Shown one piece after another: positions 63,701 to 64,000 of a stretch of DNA of 64,000 nucleotides. How positions within the stretch are numbered: the stretch's first letter is position 1; every line of letters starts with the position of its first letter. Position numbers and translations under genes: made by a program. Under the pieces are notes generated by a model. The model worked only from the letters and a program-made list of their open reading frames with translations, was not told where the DNA came from and did no database searches. The DNA lies in the NCBI GenBank assembly GCA_963728295.1, contig CAVSKB010000013.1, forward strand, positions 119,406 through 183,405, in the 5' to 3' direction. Origin of the DNA: DATJKD01 sp963728295 (lineage in GTDB: Bacteria > Pseudomonadota > Gammaproteobacteria > Steroidobacterales > Steroidobacteraceae).

Positions 63701-64000
63701 GGGGTGCGGCCAACGATAACGTCGGCGTGGGACCGGATACGAGGTGGAGCGTTGCACGGGTGCCGGGTGCGCGACGTTTGCGAACGTGACGACGGTGACC
63801 GGAGGACGAGCGTTCAACAACACCGGCCTGACCGCATCGACCACGTACCGCTATCGTGTGCGCGCGACAGATGCGGCCGGGGACTTCAGCCCCTACACCG
63901 CCACCGTGACCGCAACCACGCAGGCTCCACCGGCAACCGTCGATCCGCGTGAACGTGGGTGGGCCCGCGTACCCGACACGGCTGGCAGTGTCTGGAGCGC
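60772..64000 (+). CDS. Secreted copper radical oxidase-like protein with Fn3 and malectin domains (many frame breaks, runs off the window)
   Basis: Frames stitched together give a galactose-oxidase-like beta-propeller: VFGAWFQLPQDDWP, AVLLPPDSRVL, GEVYIQGGSSGQDRPEVREL, RVFGYDTNGVMHWVNPSGAG, VLADGRVLATGGSAVDNQMT, EIYRPAYLYDASGNLA, then the DUF1929 cap YYLLFAFNQNGVPSLGKIVR INISGVD. The galactose oxidase cofactor residues can all be placed: Cys at 61307-61309 (IFCSS), Tyr at 61494-61496 (ERWYSSS), Tyr-His at 62074-62079 (ARLYHS) and His at 62335-62337. After the core come Fn3 (about 62525-62815), malectin (62850-63300), two Fn3 (63310-63600 and 63670-63930) and the start of another malectin domain. 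The start is uncertain; ATG 60772 is a guess. Frame breaks occur about every 100 bases. Confidence 0.75.

Overview
The window is a chromosomal segment of a GC-rich gammaproteobacterium. The evidence is gene order and family type: a fused aspartokinase/homoserine dehydrogenase with thrB and thrC; serC-serA-pheA-aroA-cmk-rpsA-ihfB-lapA-lapB; trpS-scpA-scpB-rluB; bolA next to yciB; ubiG beside gyrA. The mix, with tryptophan 2,3-dioxygenase, DUF6502 proteins and a secreted copper radical oxidase, resembles Steroidobacterales/Xanthomonadales-like soil lineages. That placement is inference only. No rRNA, tRNA, CRISPR array or intact insertion sequence was seen.

Layout. 0-6 kb: small-molecule oxidoreductases (GST, CmcJ-family enzyme, cupin dioxygenase, VOC protein, zinc alcohol dehydrogenase, sugar-phosphate isomerase/epimerase, secreted phosphatase-family protein). 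6-10 kb: esterase, zinc-ribbon protein, TerB-like protein, orphan ParA, secreted hypothetical, nucleotidyltransferase. 10-15.5 kb: thrA-thrB-thrC plus a NERD-domain membrane protein. 15.5-22.3 kb: M20 peptidase, tatD and a MacAB-like exporter with two separate permeases. 22.4-30.3 kb: YgjP-type metallopeptidase, tryptophan dioxygenase, DAHP synthase, peroxiredoxin, etfB-etfA, M48 protease-rsgA, orn. 30.4-34.7 kb: a less GC-rich island in which two DUF6502 proteins flank a secreted protein built on a 93-bp tandem repeat. 34.7-44.6 kb: PpiC lipoprotein, bolA, yciB, a Sua5/YciO protein, trpS-scpA-scpB-rluB, and a minus-strand run ubiG-rmuC-squalene/phytoene synthase-like-SDR. 44.7-60.6 kb: gyrA, a membrane acyltransferase, the serine/aromatic block through rpsA and lapAB, comEA-like, galU, gabT. 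60.7-64 kb: a large secreted copper radical oxidase-like protein that runs off the window.

The main caveat is sequence quality. About eighteen genes, several of them essential (gyrA, cmk's neighbour aroA possibly, lapB, galU, rsgA, DAHP synthase), are broken by single-base indels whose correction restores textbook protein sequence. This fits uncorrected assembly errors, and they become very dense after about 58.4 kb. Genes are therefore given as full spans with the frame breaks stated.

The two most interesting objects are the DUF6502 / GTGINAI-repeat / DUF6502 cassette (30.4-34.1 kb) and the copper radical oxidase with added fibronectin-III and malectin domains (60.8 kb to the edge).
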